Source: Syntrophaceae bacterium
GTDB lineage: Bacteria; Desulfobacterota; Desulfomonilia; Desulfomonilales; Desulfomonilaceae
Direction of reading: 5' to 3'
Assembly: GCA_014874425.1 (NCBI GenBank)
Contig: JACWAG010000101.1
Location: forward strand, 1-26,920
DNA length: 26,920 nt
The notes under the pieces were generated by a model. That model saw only the letters and a program-made list of their open reading frames with translations, did no database searches and was not told the origin of the DNA. Below are positions 1 to 9,316 of this stretch, piece after piece. Positions within the stretch are counted from its first letter, which is position 1. Every line of letters starts with the position of its first letter. Made by a program: the position numbers and the translations under genes.

Positions 1-3000
1 GAACTAAAAGTTTCTCGCCGTGCCCAATCTTGCGAAAACAGTTCAACTCATTGATCCCAAACGGGATAAGTATCTTCTTTTCTTTGTCGTCCCGCATAGC
101 CAGATAAAAGTTTACCAAGTGCATGAAAGCTTCGAAAAGATATGGTGAAAATTGATATCGCGTCTTCAATGATTTACTGAAGTCTTCCGGCTGTTTGTAA
201 ATAAACTCACCTCTGATGCATTCGGGCCCTGTGCCATCAAGCCGCTCCATTACACGGTATCGTCCTTTAAGGTCTGAACGGTCGGAATACCAGTTGGTTA
301 CCTCGGAATGTTCCATAGGCCTAGTGTCAAGTTCCTTTTCCAGGACAGGAAAACCATCGAAAGACTTGTCCGGCTTCATCATTTTTCCACTAAGAACTAC
401 CTGTGCCTTGAAATTCGGATGGTTTCTTTCCAGCATTTTTCCAGATTCATCCTTCTCAACAAACATCATCGCATCACACAAAACGTTTCCATCATCTTCT
501 GAAACCTTCCTGACCTGTATGTTGTTCTTAACAAGTTTATGCGCAGGACACTCGATCATGTCAAAAAATCTGGCTTCTCTAATACCGGTAGGGGTAAAGT
601 AAGGGAACAGGACTTTTGCCCCTTCCATAAACGCCTCAAGCGCCATAATCGCCGACACTATCGGATGCTTGAGAAACTTGAAGGGCTTATGGTCAACAAT
701 CCACAAATCCTTTTCCTGATCAAATGTCCTCTCGGCCTCAAGAGAACTCTGATCCATGTTCAGGTCTGTAACCCGGTCTATCATCGGGAACAGGGACTTC
801 TTGTATTGCGCCGTACCAGCGCTGAAAATGCTCTGGTCATGAATAGGGGCGGTTGTGTCAAGTGGAGCTCCACTCAACGATGGAAGGCTTTTCATAAACA
901 ATGTCCATACGTCACCTTTGGGAGCGTTGAACAATTCTCGCAAAAACATTCCTGATAGTTCATCAAGAGTAATATACGAAGCATTCATACGGCGCATCAA
1001 TTCACGAACTTCCGAATTCTCAGCCATTCCTGCTCCCTCAATCGGGGGCAACATGAGCGCTTTGAAATTGATACGGGGATAGAAAGATTTTATGCTTCTC
1101 AACAATCCTGACATCAATCTGTTGCCCGCAGCGTAATTAACCTGTCCTGGATTGCCCTGAATAGCCGCGGCTGAGGATAGACCCACAAAAAATCGAAGGA
1201 CTGCTTTATCCAAAGCTTTAAAGAGATTTAACGCCCCGAGAAATTTTACGTCTACGACCGCTGCGAAATCGCTGGGGGACATTCGTTTGATAAAGTTGTC
1301 CCTTAGCAGCCCTGCTCCGTGGATTACACCTGTTATTTTTCCATACAGGCCGGCAATCTCATTAATCACCGACTGGACAGCTTTTGCATCAGTTATGTCC
1401 AACTGATAATAGTGGGCGTCTATTCCTTCGGACCTTAGTTCCTCCAGTCTTTTTCTGGTCAGCGCTGTCCTGTCATTCTCGCTGATCGATCCTGATTGCG
1501 AATCAATAGGAGTTCTCCCTACAAAGACCAACTTCGGATGGAACGGGGCCAAAGAGCGACCCAATTCAGCGGAGACCCCCGAAAGACCTCCCGAAACAAG
1601 GATTACGTCATCTTTTCCAAGTTGCAATCCAGTATCACCAATCAGGATTGCCGATGATTTGCCCTGAAGTGTGTAGAGTTCGTTGTCCCGACAAATCAGT
1701 TGAATTGGCTTCTTACTCCTATCCATTGCGCTTCTGAGAGCCATTCTGAGATCAGTGTTTGGATCACGAAACATTGTCCTGAATTGAACCGATCCGAACT
1801 CAAGCCCAGCGCTAAGAAACAAGCCTGTAACGCCTTCCAGAAAAGCCCCTGGCGATTCAGTCCCCACCTGAAGGCATACGGCCATTTTCTTGGAAGGTTT
1901 GTCTATAAATTCTCGAAAGATTTTGAAGAATCCGGTCAGAAAACCAGACAGGGCCTCCGTATCCGAATATCGTGTTTCGAAAACCTCGTCTATAATAAGA
2001 ACCAGTCCCGCTAGCGACTCCAGATTCCGAATTGATTCCTTTATCTCCGCCAAGCCCGTGTCGGACATTAGATCCACTAGAGTTTCTTCGTCCTCTGAAT
2101 GTTCCGGTTTGTAAAAAAAGTGATCAATATGGACCCCATAGTCCCTTCGGAAAATATCGCCAGCTTGTCTGCACAACTCTTCAGAAGAGGATGGGCCTAA
2201 GATTATTATCGAATCCAACGGACTAAGTTCCAAAGGCTGAAGAGAGTCGTTGGAAATCGGGACCTCGGCAAACGTCAACCTTTTCAGGGAATCTTCTTGA
2301 GTGATCTCTAGTCCTGAGACTTTGCCCTGATCTTTTTGGGCTACATCGGGTTTCTTTGAAGGCGCCTTTTTGGAGAGCACAGAATCGAGACGTTCCGCCA
2401 AATCTTTGATCGTTCTGACATCCATGAAGTCTTCCAGCTCAATTTTAATGTTGAAGTGACTTTCCACAGCGTCCATGATGACCGGTAGTCTACTTGACCT
2501 TATCGCCAGATCTTCTCTCAAATCCATGTGGGGTTCTATTTCATCCCGTTCGTACCCGGTTACCTCCATTATGATAAAGATTATAGCCTCTGTAGTGTCC
2601 ATCTTCTTGGGCTCTTTCGCCAGGCTTGGAATGATGGACGCAGGGGTATTCGGCCGGACCGGCTTGAGGGACTCGGGTTCATTGTAAGTCATGTTAACGG
2701 GCGCCATGTTCGGAACTGATCCAAAAAGGTCACTCAGCATTTTGTTCAGGTCAGTCTCGCTAAATTTAGGATCCTTTTTGTTTTGAATCTGCCTCAAGAT
2801 TCCTGGTTTGATAAACTTGCCGAATGTTTCGATTACAAACGCGTTAATTTCATCCCGAACAATTTCACGGAAACCGTCTTCTTTTGATGTTGGGATATAG
2901 GATCCGGATGATGTGGCGATTTGACGTTGTGCGGAAGCAGTAACGGTTGCGGTTCGCGCTGTTGGAGTCTCTCCAATTTCCCGAATATTTTTAACTTCCA

Positions 3001-6000
3001 GCGCCCCATTAGCATAAAGTTGGGCCAAAGCCGTCTTGTACATTAATGACTCAGCCGATGGAAGACAGGTTTGTATGCATGAGGATTCCTCAATCGTATC
3101 CTGGATAAGATTTGAAAGAATCTCTCGAGGCCCCACTTCCACAAATAGCCTTACCCCATAATCATTCCAAAGAGTCTGAACGTTTTGCAGCCAATGGACC
3201 GGTGACTCAAGATGGGCCATGACTATTCGCTTAATTTCCTCGGTGTCATCGGGAAACGGGCCCATAGTGGTGTTGGAAATCACAGGAAGTTTGGGTGGAT
3301 GAAACTCGATCCCATCCACAAATTCCTTCAGTTCGTCGTGGATACACCGCATGATTGGAGAATGGAACGCCATGCTGACTCGGAGCACTGTGCTTCTATA
3401 GCCCATCTCCTTAAGTTTTAAAGCTATGGATTTCGACTCCTCTGTGCCTCCTCCAATTACAATCTGCTTAGGAGAGTTAAGATTGGTTATAAATACGTTC
3501 TCAGACTGTGAGAGTATCTTGTTGATAAGGTCCAAAGGCGCGTCACATGCGACCATTACCCCTGGATCGGCATTCATTTTACATGCTTTGTCCATACAAA
3601 TAGCGCGTTTGTTTACAATACTAAAACCGTCTTCAAATGAATAAACCCCGGCCAGACACAAAGCGGTTAGCTCCCCCAGGCTATGGCCAGCAAGCGCGGC
3701 TGGTCGCACACCCAAAGAAATCAAGTATTGAACCATCGCGAACTCAAGTGTGAATAAAGCCGGTTGTTGCCATCTCGTCTTTTGGAGATCTTCCTCTTTG
3801 TCGAAAAAAAGAAGTTTGAGTATATCGAACTCCGCTACCTCTGCAGCTCTGTTCATCCATTGTCTAATCACAGGGAAGTTGTTGTAAAGCTCATGTCCCA
3901 TTCCAGCATAGTGTGATCCCTGCCCTGGAAATACAAAAGCTAGATTTGGAGATGGACGATCCATCAAGCCAATGTGAATTCCCTGCCTTCCCAGCGCTTT
4001 TAAGCGTTTTCCACCTATAGGGCTTTCGCTCGATCCAAAATCTTCTTTTTGAACCATTTGTAACGCTGCTACTTCCGATTGAGATACGACAGCGATCCTG
4101 CATCTTTTTTCGGATATGTCGCCTCTAAAGAAATAAATCCCTTCCGGAGGGCTGGCGGTTTTTGGGGTAGCTTTTGAAAACCTTGGTTCTTCAGGAGGTG
4201 GAGCAAAGATTAAGTCACTGTCAGCAAGAGATTCTTCGATCTGCACCACGTAATTCGATCCGCCGAAACCAAACGCGTTGACTTGCAATCTGCGGGGATC
4301 ACCGTTACGTGAATGCCAGTCAGCGGGCTGGGCGAAGACGCGGAACCCTGCGGCTTCAAGGCCGATTTCAGGGTCAGGTTTTGAGTAATTTAGAGTGGGA
4401 GGATAAACGCCTTCCCGCATGGCCATTACCCCACGTATAAGGCTGTTTAGCCCTGACGCTCCCAGCGTATGGCCTATCTGTGATTTGAATGAGGACAGCG
4501 CAGGCGCTTTACCGCCATTGAATACGGTCTTCAGACCCTGGACCTCCTCCATGTCCCCCTGTTTTGTACTGGTAGCGTGACATTCGACACAATCGACCGA
4601 TTCGGGGCCATAAGACGAATCCCTAAAAGAAGCTTTTATAGCAATTTCCTGAGTAGTCCTGGATGATTCCACCATACCTAGGTTGTTGTTGCTGGCGCCC
4701 ATTGAAGTAATAAAGGCGAGAATATTGGCGCCACGTTTCCTTGCTATTGATTCCCGCTCAATAATTATCATTGCGCCCCCCTCTCCAAGGACCATTCCGT
4801 CGCGATCAGCGTCAAAAGGTCGGCTAGCTTCCATAGGAACGTGGTTCATTCCCGAAAGACCAGCGAGGGCCCCAAGGGCGGAAAACTCCAGAAAGTGCAT
4901 GGGGGTGAGAAGTTCTTCACCGCCTCCCACAACTGCGGCGTCTATGATTCCGTTTCTAATCATTTGATAGGCGCTATAAAGAGCGACAAGTGACGTCGCG
5001 CAAGCGGCCGATACAGAAAAACTTGGCCCCATGAACCCGTACTTGTTACAGATAAACCCTCCTGCCGAACAGTTTAGGCGGCCTAAAAGGGTCGTATCAT
5101 CAACTCCTAATCTCTTTTTCTTAATCTCCTCGGTAATAGCCAGTTCTTGATTAGGATTGAGGTTTAAGACCATTTTGATATCGGACAATATTTTTCCAGA
5201 GCAACCCCGAATAATCATCTCTTCGAGTGTTGAGGCCGCTTCACCAGAATTTTGCGAGATCAAAACGGCGATCCTTTCCCTCGGAATATCTGATTCAAGG
5301 ATATTGGATTCAAGGATTGCGTTTTGCGCAAGCCACATCGTGATTTTTGTGGCTTCAGCCATTGTTCGAAAATCTTGAGGAGGGATTCCCAATTCTTTCC
5401 GAGACACTTCGAGTTCCTGAAAAGCCCCAAATCGGCAATATGTCTTCTCAGGCGCCCTAGGGCGGGGATTGAAGAAAGTCTCGTGGTCCCATTTTTCGAT
5501 CGGAACTGGAATAATTCCGCTTTTTAGGGCCAGGCTCGCCCGGATTATTTGGTCGGGGCTATTACCAAGAGAATTCACAACGCTCATGCCGGTAATGGCG
5601 ATTCTTTCAAAAGCGTCTGACCGTGAAATAGACCTGTTTCCGTGCCCGGATCCGCCGCTTGCGTTAGATCGTAAATTTGGGGAAGTTTCAGAAAATCTGG
5701 AAGCTGAACCGGGAAAATTCACCAAGACTGGATACTTGTCGTTCGGACCACCAAAAGCTAGTCTTTCGTGGATTTGTCCCAAAGAAACCTGTTCGCCAAT
5801 ATCGCCGGCGCAGGCCCCACTCATAAATTGGCCCTGCTCTATGATTGTAGATTCATCCAGCGCACGACCATTTGGTTTGTCCATGCCTTTGGCCGCTACA
5901 AAGAGGCTGCCGGCGCTCAAGGTTTCTATTGACCTGCGAAAAGAGGCTTCATCTTCCGAACCCGCGGCGAAATCCCGTTCAAGGGAACAAATAGCGTCAA

Positions 6001-7771
6001 TCTTTGAAGTTTTTAGGGACCTTACCCTCAGGCCTGCGCTTGCGCCTGTTACAACTGTATCCCCTGGTTTTGCCCCAAGAATTTGTTCTTGGTATACATG
6101 GTTCAACGCCCCGGTTTCGACGATTTCTCTTGAAGCAAGATAGATCGTCCCCATTTGTAGGCCGTCAGCGCCCAATATTGAAGCTATGACGGCAGTTAAG
6201 CGGTTGAAAAAACCACCAGCCATTATTAGACGGCGGTTTTCAAACAAGGATGGTTTTCGATCTTTCAAATCCAGAGCCATCTGGATTAGGGTTATCGAAC
6301 TATGCGTCCCAACATGTCCTCCAGACTCTTGGCCTTCCAGCACTACAAATTTGACTCCATTTTCCAAAGCCAATCGGAGGAGTTCATCGTTAGGAGCAAT
6401 ATATATCGTTTCTATTCCATCAGACATTAAAGCGCTAGCGTGAGACGGTTCACCAGCCGCTATGACAGCGAATCGAGGTTTCTTCGATTTTACCCACTCC
6501 AACTGTTCGTCACGATAGGGATTTTCCTGCAACGTTATAATGTTTACTGCATAAGGTCGGTTACGCATCAACTCGTCCAAAGTGGCAAATTTTTGGGTAA
6601 GCGTCCCGGAATCCATCAATCCAAGGGCCAATGTCGGCAAAGCCCCGGCTTCCGAAACCTTCAGGGCAAATTCTGGGGAATCTGTGATCCACGACATGGC
6701 GCCTTGAATGAATGAATAAGTTGTCCCCATCTCCTTTGCTGCAGGCCCTTCAGCGAACAAAGAACACCTGTCGGAGGCGGAATCGATCACTTTTTTAGTG
6801 TCATTGATAAATTTTCGGATCGCGGCTTCGGTGGAATCACCATATCGTCGAACAAAAGACGACGAGAACGCCGCCTCGATACCTAATGGTATTAGTTCAT
6901 CTTTTCCAAAGTTACTTTTAAGAGGATTGATTGATTTTTCCAGGATGTGTTTTGCGAAAAATACCCTTTGTTCATCACGAACCTCGTCACCACAAAGAGA
7001 ACCTGAGAAACCTCTTAAATCCTTTACGGAAAGTGAGTTGCCTTTGTTAAAAACACGGACATGGACCCCAAGGGCGCTTCCAGTCAGTTCCGTGTGGTCA
7101 GGTCTAATGTTCCCGATTCGTTTTCGCTTTTCTTCCCCTATGTCTGTAAGGTCCGTCAACCAATGGAGACTTTCAAATACTATTCCTTCTGCGCCGCAGC
7201 AAAGAAAAGCCGCGGCCGCTTCCGGGAAAGCGATGCCTCCCCAGATATAAATATCTTTTTCGGTCTGGGATTTTTGCAACATGGAAGTGACAGAAGAAAA
7301 TAATGTAAGGATTGTTTCCGAACCCACAAATCCCGCAGCTTCATTTCCTTTAATGCCCAGTTTCTTTATTCGTGGGTGGTTGTTGATGATTTTGTGTATA
7401 ACATCCACATCACTAAGAACAGGGACTATTTCGAGGTCTGAGGATAGTTCCCCGATTCGATCCAAGATAGCGTCAATGTTTTCCAGGACACATGTAGGCG
7501 CAAGTTCAACCCACACTCTTTGAACATCAATTTCCTTGAGGGTTGCTGTTAGGTTGGGGTCCGACAACCAATTGGGCGAGACTTTGAGATCAACTGTATT
7601 ATTTGAAGCATCGGCCACCAGTAGGCCAGCCTGGTAGGCGGAAGGGTTTTCAGAACCTAGGTCGAAAACGACGCGGACCCCGAGGTTTTTAGCAGTATTT
7701 ACTAGAGAAGAAGAAACATTGTTCGTTGGAAACAAAAAAGTTAACGAAACGGGATCGTATGTGTGAGACAT
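1..7771 (-). CDS. Giant iterative type I polyketide / secondary-lipid synthase, C-terminus cut by the window edge
   Basis: The frame opens at ATG 7771 (AAGGTG five to six bases upstream) and stays open to base 1: 2590 residues, no stop. Domains in order: a nitronate-monooxygenase-like barrel at about 1-235 (WGG near 176); a second, better conserved barrel at about 345-670 (GGHVG near 484, GADGLQMGT near 535); ketosynthase 720-1178 with Cys924 (SAACATS), His1065 (CHATST) and His1101 (GHTLGASG); acyltransferase about 1275-1580 with Ser1364 (GHSLGE) and His1470 (AFHS, suggesting malonyl-CoA); one ACP about 1720-1795 with Ser1759; ketoreductase about 1810-2320 with SGGLSG, Ser2200, Tyr2213 and Asn2217; then the start of a DH-like hotdog with His2361. 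KS-AT-ACP-KR-DH on one chain is the order of enediyne and Pfa-like iterative synthases. The barrels may act as enoyl reductases, as PfaD does. I infer a reduced or partly unsaturated polyketide-type lipid. The core assignment is secure; the product is unknown. Confidence 0.93.
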   Translation of the reverse strand, partial: MSHTYDPVSLTFLFPTNNVSSSLVNTAKNLGVRVVFDLGSENPSAYQAGLLVADASNNTVDLKVSPNWLSDPNLTATLKEIDVQRVWVELAPTCVLENIDAILDRIGELSSDLEIVPVLSDVDVIHKIINNHPRIKKLGIKGNEAAGFVGSETILTLFSSVTSMLQKSQTEKDIYIWGGIAFPEAAAAFLCCGAEGIVFESLHWLTDLTDIGEEKRKRIGNIRPDHTELTGSALGVHVRVFNKGNSLSVKDLRGFSGSLCGDEVRDEQRVFFAKHILEKSINPLKSNFGKDELIPLGIEAAFSSSFVRRYGDSTEAAIRKFINDTKKVIDSASDRCSLFAEGPAAKEMGTTYSFIQGAMSWITDSPEFALKVSEAGALPTLALGLMDSGTLTQKFATLDELMRNRPYAVNIITLQENPYRDEQLEWVKSKKPRFAVIAAGEPSHASALMSDGIETIYIAPNDELLRLALENGVKFVVLEGQESGGHVGTHSSITLIQMALDLKDRKPSLFENRRLIMAGGFFNRLTAVIASILGADGLQMGTIYLASREIVETGALNHVYQEQILGAKPGDTVVTGASAGLRVRSLKTSKIDAICSLERDFAAGSEDEASFRRSIETLSAGSLFVAAKGMDKPNGRALDESTIIEQGQFMSGACAGDIGEQVSLGQIHERLAFGGPNDKYPVLVNFPGSASRFSETSPNLRSNASGGSGHGNRSISRSDAFERIAITGMSVVNSLGNSPDQIIRASLALKSGIIPVPIEKWDHETFFNPRPRAPEKTYCRFGAFQELEVSRKELGIPPQDFRTMAEATKITMWLAQNAILESNILESDIPRERIAVLISQNSGEAASTLEEMIIRGCSGKILSDIKMVLNLNPNQELAITEEIKKKRLGVDDTTLLGRLNCSAGGFICNKYGFMGPSFSVSAACATSLVALYSAYQMIRNGIIDAAVVGGGEELLTPMHFLEFSALGALAGLSGMNHVPMEASRPFDADRDGMVLGEGGAMIIIERESIARKRGANILAFITSMGASNNNLGMVESSRTTQEIAIKASFRDSSYGPESVDCVECHATSTKQGDMEEVQGLKTVFNGGKAPALSSFKSQIGHTLGASGLNSLIRGVMAMREGVYPPTLNYSKPDPEIGLEAAGFRVFAQPADWHSRNGDPRRLQVNAFGFGGSNYVVQIEESLADSDLIFAPPPEEPRFSKATPKTASPPEGIYFFRGDISEKRCRIAVVSQSEVAALQMVQKEDFGSSESPIGGKRLKALGRQGIHIGLMDRPSPNLAFVFPGQGSHYAGMGHELYNNFPVIRQWMNRAAEVAEFDILKLLFFDKEEDLQKTRWQQPALFTLEFAMVQYLISLGVRPAALAGHSLGELTALCLAGVYSFEDGFSIVNKRAICMDKACKMNADPGVMVACDAPLDLINKILSQSENVFITNLNSPKQIVIGGGTEESKSIALKLKEMGYRSTVLRVSMAFHSPIMRCIHDELKEFVDGIEFHPPKLPVISNTTMGPFPDDTEEIKRIVMAHLESPVHWLQNVQTLWNDYGVRLFVEVGPREILSNLIQDTIEESSCIQTCLPSAESLMYKTALAQLYANGALEVKNIREIGETPTARTATVTASAQRQIATSSGSYIPTSKEDGFREIVRDEINAFVIETFGKFIKPGILRQIQNKKDPKFSETDLNKMLSDLFGSVPNMAPVNMTYNEPESLKPVRPNTPASIIPSLAKEPKKMDTTEAIIFIIMEVTGYERDEIEPHMDLREDLAIRSSRLPVIMDAVESHFNIKIELEDFMDVRTIKDLAERLDSVLSKKAPSKKPDVAQKDQGKVSGLEITQEDSLKRLTFAEVPISNDSLQPLELSPLDSIIILGPSSSEELCRQAGDIFRRDYGVHIDHFFYKPEHSEDEETLVDLMSDTGLAEIKESIRNLESLAGLVLIIDEVFETRYSDTEALSGFLTGFFKIFREFIDKPSKKMAVCLQVGTESPGAFLEGVTGLFLSAGLEFGSVQFRTMFRDPNTDLRMALRSAMDRSKKPIQLICRDNELYTLQGKSSAILIGDTGLQLGKDDVILVSGGLSGVSAELGRSLAPFHPKLVFVGRTPIDSQSGSISENDRTALTRKRLEELRSEGIDAHYYQLDITDAKAVQSVINEIAGLYGKITGVIHGAGLLRDNFIKRMSPSDFAAVVDVKFLGALNLFKALDKAVLRFFVGLSSAAAIQGNPGQVNYAAGNRLMSGLLRSIKSFYPRINFKALMLPPIEGAGMAENSEVRELMRRMNASYITLDELSGMFLRELFNAPKGDVWTLFMKSLPSLSGAPLDTTAPIHDQSIFSAGTAQYKKSLFPMIDRVTDLNMDQSSLEAERTFDQEKDLWIVDHKPFKFLKHPIVSAIMALEAFMEGAKVLFPYFTPTGIREARFFDMIECPAHKLVKNNIQVRKVSEDDGNVLCDAMMFVEKDESGKMLERNHPNFKAQVVLSGKMMKPDKSFDGFPVLEKELDTRPMEHSEVTNWYSDRSDLKGRYRVMERLDGTGPECIRGEFIYKQPEDFSKSLKTRYQFSPYLFEAFMHLVNFYLAMRDDKEKKILIPFGINELNCFRKIGHGEKLLV

Positions 7772-7808
7772 CTAACACCTTTGGTTGAATAAATTGGTTT
7801 AAACTTAT

Positions 7809-7836
7809 AGTATACCTCATTAGTGGTATGATGTAA
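7809..7836 (-). promoter_or_regulatory. Sigma70-like promoter for the giant synthase
   Basis: Read on the minus strand, TTACAT (7836-7831) is followed after 16 bases by TATACT (7814-7809). This places a transcription start about 30 bases upstream of the ATG at 7771. A short inverted repeat, ATACC (7812-7816) and GGTAT (7825-7829), overlaps the -10 box and spacer and could be an operator. This is a motif match only. Confidence 0.5.
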
Positions 7837-7966
7837 TCAACAAATTCCGGTTAAAGTCAATATCAGACCTGTTGGATTGCCTTATTCGGCTAGTAATTAT
7901 GGCCCCTTAAGTTGTTATACAAAAAACCGACTGAGTGAAGACATAGCATGGACCTCAGGTTTTAGT

Positions 7967-7996
7967 TTGTAATATGCTCCCGTGATGGTCTATACT
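7967..7996 (+). promoter_or_regulatory. Sigma70-like promoter for the divergent SDR gene
   Basis: TTGTAA (7967-7972), an 18-base spacer and TATACT (7991-7996). The predicted transcription start falls near 8003. A TTG at 8004 therefore cannot serve as a normal start codon, and translation should begin at ATG 8052. The promoter lies back-to-back with that of the giant synthase, with about 130 bases between the two -35 boxes. Confidence 0.5.
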
Positions 7997-8042
7997 ATTA
8001 TGTTTGATTGGAACTTTTTCAGGGTGGAGCTTTAAAGCCTGC

Positions 8043-8047
8043 GGAGG
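8043..8047 (+). promoter_or_regulatory. Shine-Dalgarno site deciding the SDR start
   Basis: GGAGG lies four bases before ATG 8052. The same frame is open back to TTG 8004, but that codon has no comparable site and coincides with the predicted transcription start. A second in-frame ATG at 8064 is a possible alternative. Confidence 0.6.
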
Positions 8048-8051
8048 ATAT

Positions 8052-9143
8052 ATGTCCAATTCCATGAATGTTCTTCTCACAGGAGGAACAGGGTTCCTTG
8101 GAGAATATTTACTGGTTGAGCTTTTGGATCGTGGTCACAGAGTATGGGCCCATTATAGAAGCGAATCGCGTAAGCTCGATACAATACGATTCCTAAGCAG
8201 TTTAGGGCTACCAAGAAGCGCGGAGTCCCTGAGGTGGTTCAAAGGTGGCATTCTCGAAGCCGACGATCAGTGGGAACAGTGGTGCAAGGACTACCCGGGT
8301 ATAAATGAAGTTGACACGTTGTTACACAGCGCGGCTTCTACCAGACTACATATGGATGAACACGGTGAACCCCTAAGGACAAACCTGGGATCTACAATAA
8401 CCCTAAGAAAATTGATCGACCGCAACCCATTGAAAGTTCATGTTATAAGCACGGCCTACGTTTGTGGCTTGATACAGGGTAAAGTGGTAAGGGAAGTCAA
8501 CCATCCAAGGGGCGATTTCGTAAATGTTTACGAAGAAAGCAAATGGGAAGCGGAACAAGTATGGATGGACAAAGCCACTATTTTAAGGCCCTCAATTATA
8601 GTCGGTCACTCTGAAACCGGACGATGCACTTCCTTTTCGGGCTATTACATTCTTTTTCAGGCAGCGCATCTTTTGGACAGATTAATGGGAGACGCCGAGG
8701 GACTTGACCGTCTGAACCTCAACATTGATATCCCGGCCAACCCTGATGGCGTGACAAATGTGGCTCCTGTGGATTACGTTGCGAAAGCGGCTATTCGCAT
8801 CATGGAAAAACCAGAGCATCACAACAGAATTTTTCACCTTACACACCCTGCCCCCCCCACTCACGAATGGACCCTTTCTCAAGTATGCAAAAGATTTAGG
8901 GTTGGGGGATTGAAGTTCGCTGGGGCCGGATCCCCGTTTACTCAGCCTAGAAACAGGATCGAACGCATGGTCTGGCGGCAAATGCAGACTATTTTGTTGC
9001 ACTTCGCGAATAACCCGGTTTTTGATCGCTCCAACACTGACAGCGCTATCGGTGATTTACCGGTCCCCGCCATAACTTCATCTTATGTTGACAAAATTAT
9101 TGATTACGGCATTGCAAAAGACTGGGGTCAATCAGGCAGGTGA
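8052..9143 (+). CDS. Extended SDR, thioester-reductase / male-sterility-type NAD(P)-dependent reductase
   Basis: A 363-residue protein, taken from ATG 8052 behind GGAGG. The N-terminus carries the Rossmann motif TGGTGFLG. It is followed by LLHSAASTRL (the usual HxAA region), the catalytic Ser/Thr stretch ISTAYVCG and the YxxxK pair in YEESKWEAE. This pattern is that of the NAD_binding_4 group, which includes fatty acyl-CoA reductases and the reductive release domains of polyketide and peptide synthases. There is no signal peptide or carrier domain, so it is a stand-alone cytoplasmic enzyme. It is transcribed divergently from the giant synthase, and joint control is plausible. I infer that it reduces, releases or epimerises the synthase product. 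An ordinary sugar-nucleotide-type SDR role is possible but fits the motifs less well. The family call is good; the substrate is unknown. Confidence 0.82.
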   Translation: MSNSMNVLLTGGTGFLGEYLLVELLDRGHRVWAHYRSESRKLDTIRFLSSLGLPRSAESLRWFKGGILEADDQWEQWCKDYPGINEVDTLLHSAASTRLHMDEHGEPLRTNLGSTITLRKLIDRNPLKVHVISTAYVCGLIQGKVVREVNHPRGDFVNVYEESKWEAEQVWMDKATILRPSIIVGHSETGRCTSFSGYYILFQAAHLLDRLMGDAEGLDRLNLNIDIPANPDGVTNVAPVDYVAKAAIRIMEKPEHHNRIFHLTHPAPPTHEWTLSQVCKRFRVGGLKFAGAGSPFTQPRNRIERMVWRQMQTILLHFANNPVFDRSNTDSAIGDLPVPAITSSYVDKIIDYGIAKDWGQSGR

Positions 9144-9172
9144 TATTTATTACAGTTTCCTGATCAGGCGTC

Positions 9173-9187
9173 ATTGTAAATTACAAT
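9173..9187. repeat. Perfect 15-base palindrome in a convergent intergenic region
   Basis: ATTGTAAATTACAAT is a perfect inverted repeat (7+1+7), 30 bases after the SDR stop, with a short T run after it on the plus strand. CCTGATCAGG (9159-9168), another palindrome, lies just before it. It may be a weak terminator stem or a protein-binding site; the AT-rich stem argues against a strong terminator. Confidence 0.45.
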
Positions 9188-9202
9188 TTTGTTAAAATCG
9201 CC

Positions 9203-9272
9203 TAGGAGCGTCCTTTGGCGCACTCATATTTCCATATCAACCCGAAAGGGAAAACGGCAAAAAACGCTCCTA
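9203..9272. repeat. Inverted repeat between convergent genes, possible bidirectional terminator
   Basis: TAGGAGCGT (9203-9211) and its reverse complement ACGCTCCTA (9264-9272) are separated by 52 bases. The loop contains the small hairpin CCCGAAAGGG (9241-9250). It sits between the convergent SDR and L,D-transpeptidase genes, where a shared terminator would be expected. There is no clean T tract, so the role is uncertain. Confidence 0.35.
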
Positions 9273-9316
9273 CTTTCAATCTAAAGGGTTAGTCCAAAGT
9301 CGTTGGAGCGGTGGTC

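Noticed and set aside
216..7523. Many plus-strand reading frames of 60-224 codons across the first 7.5 kb.
   Set aside because: They lie antisense to a single unbroken minus-strand frame with strong domain motifs, and none has a recognisable family or ribosome site.
8004..8051. TTG 8004 as the start of the SDR.
   Set aside because: It coincides with the predicted transcription start and has no ribosome site; ATG 8052 follows GGAGG.
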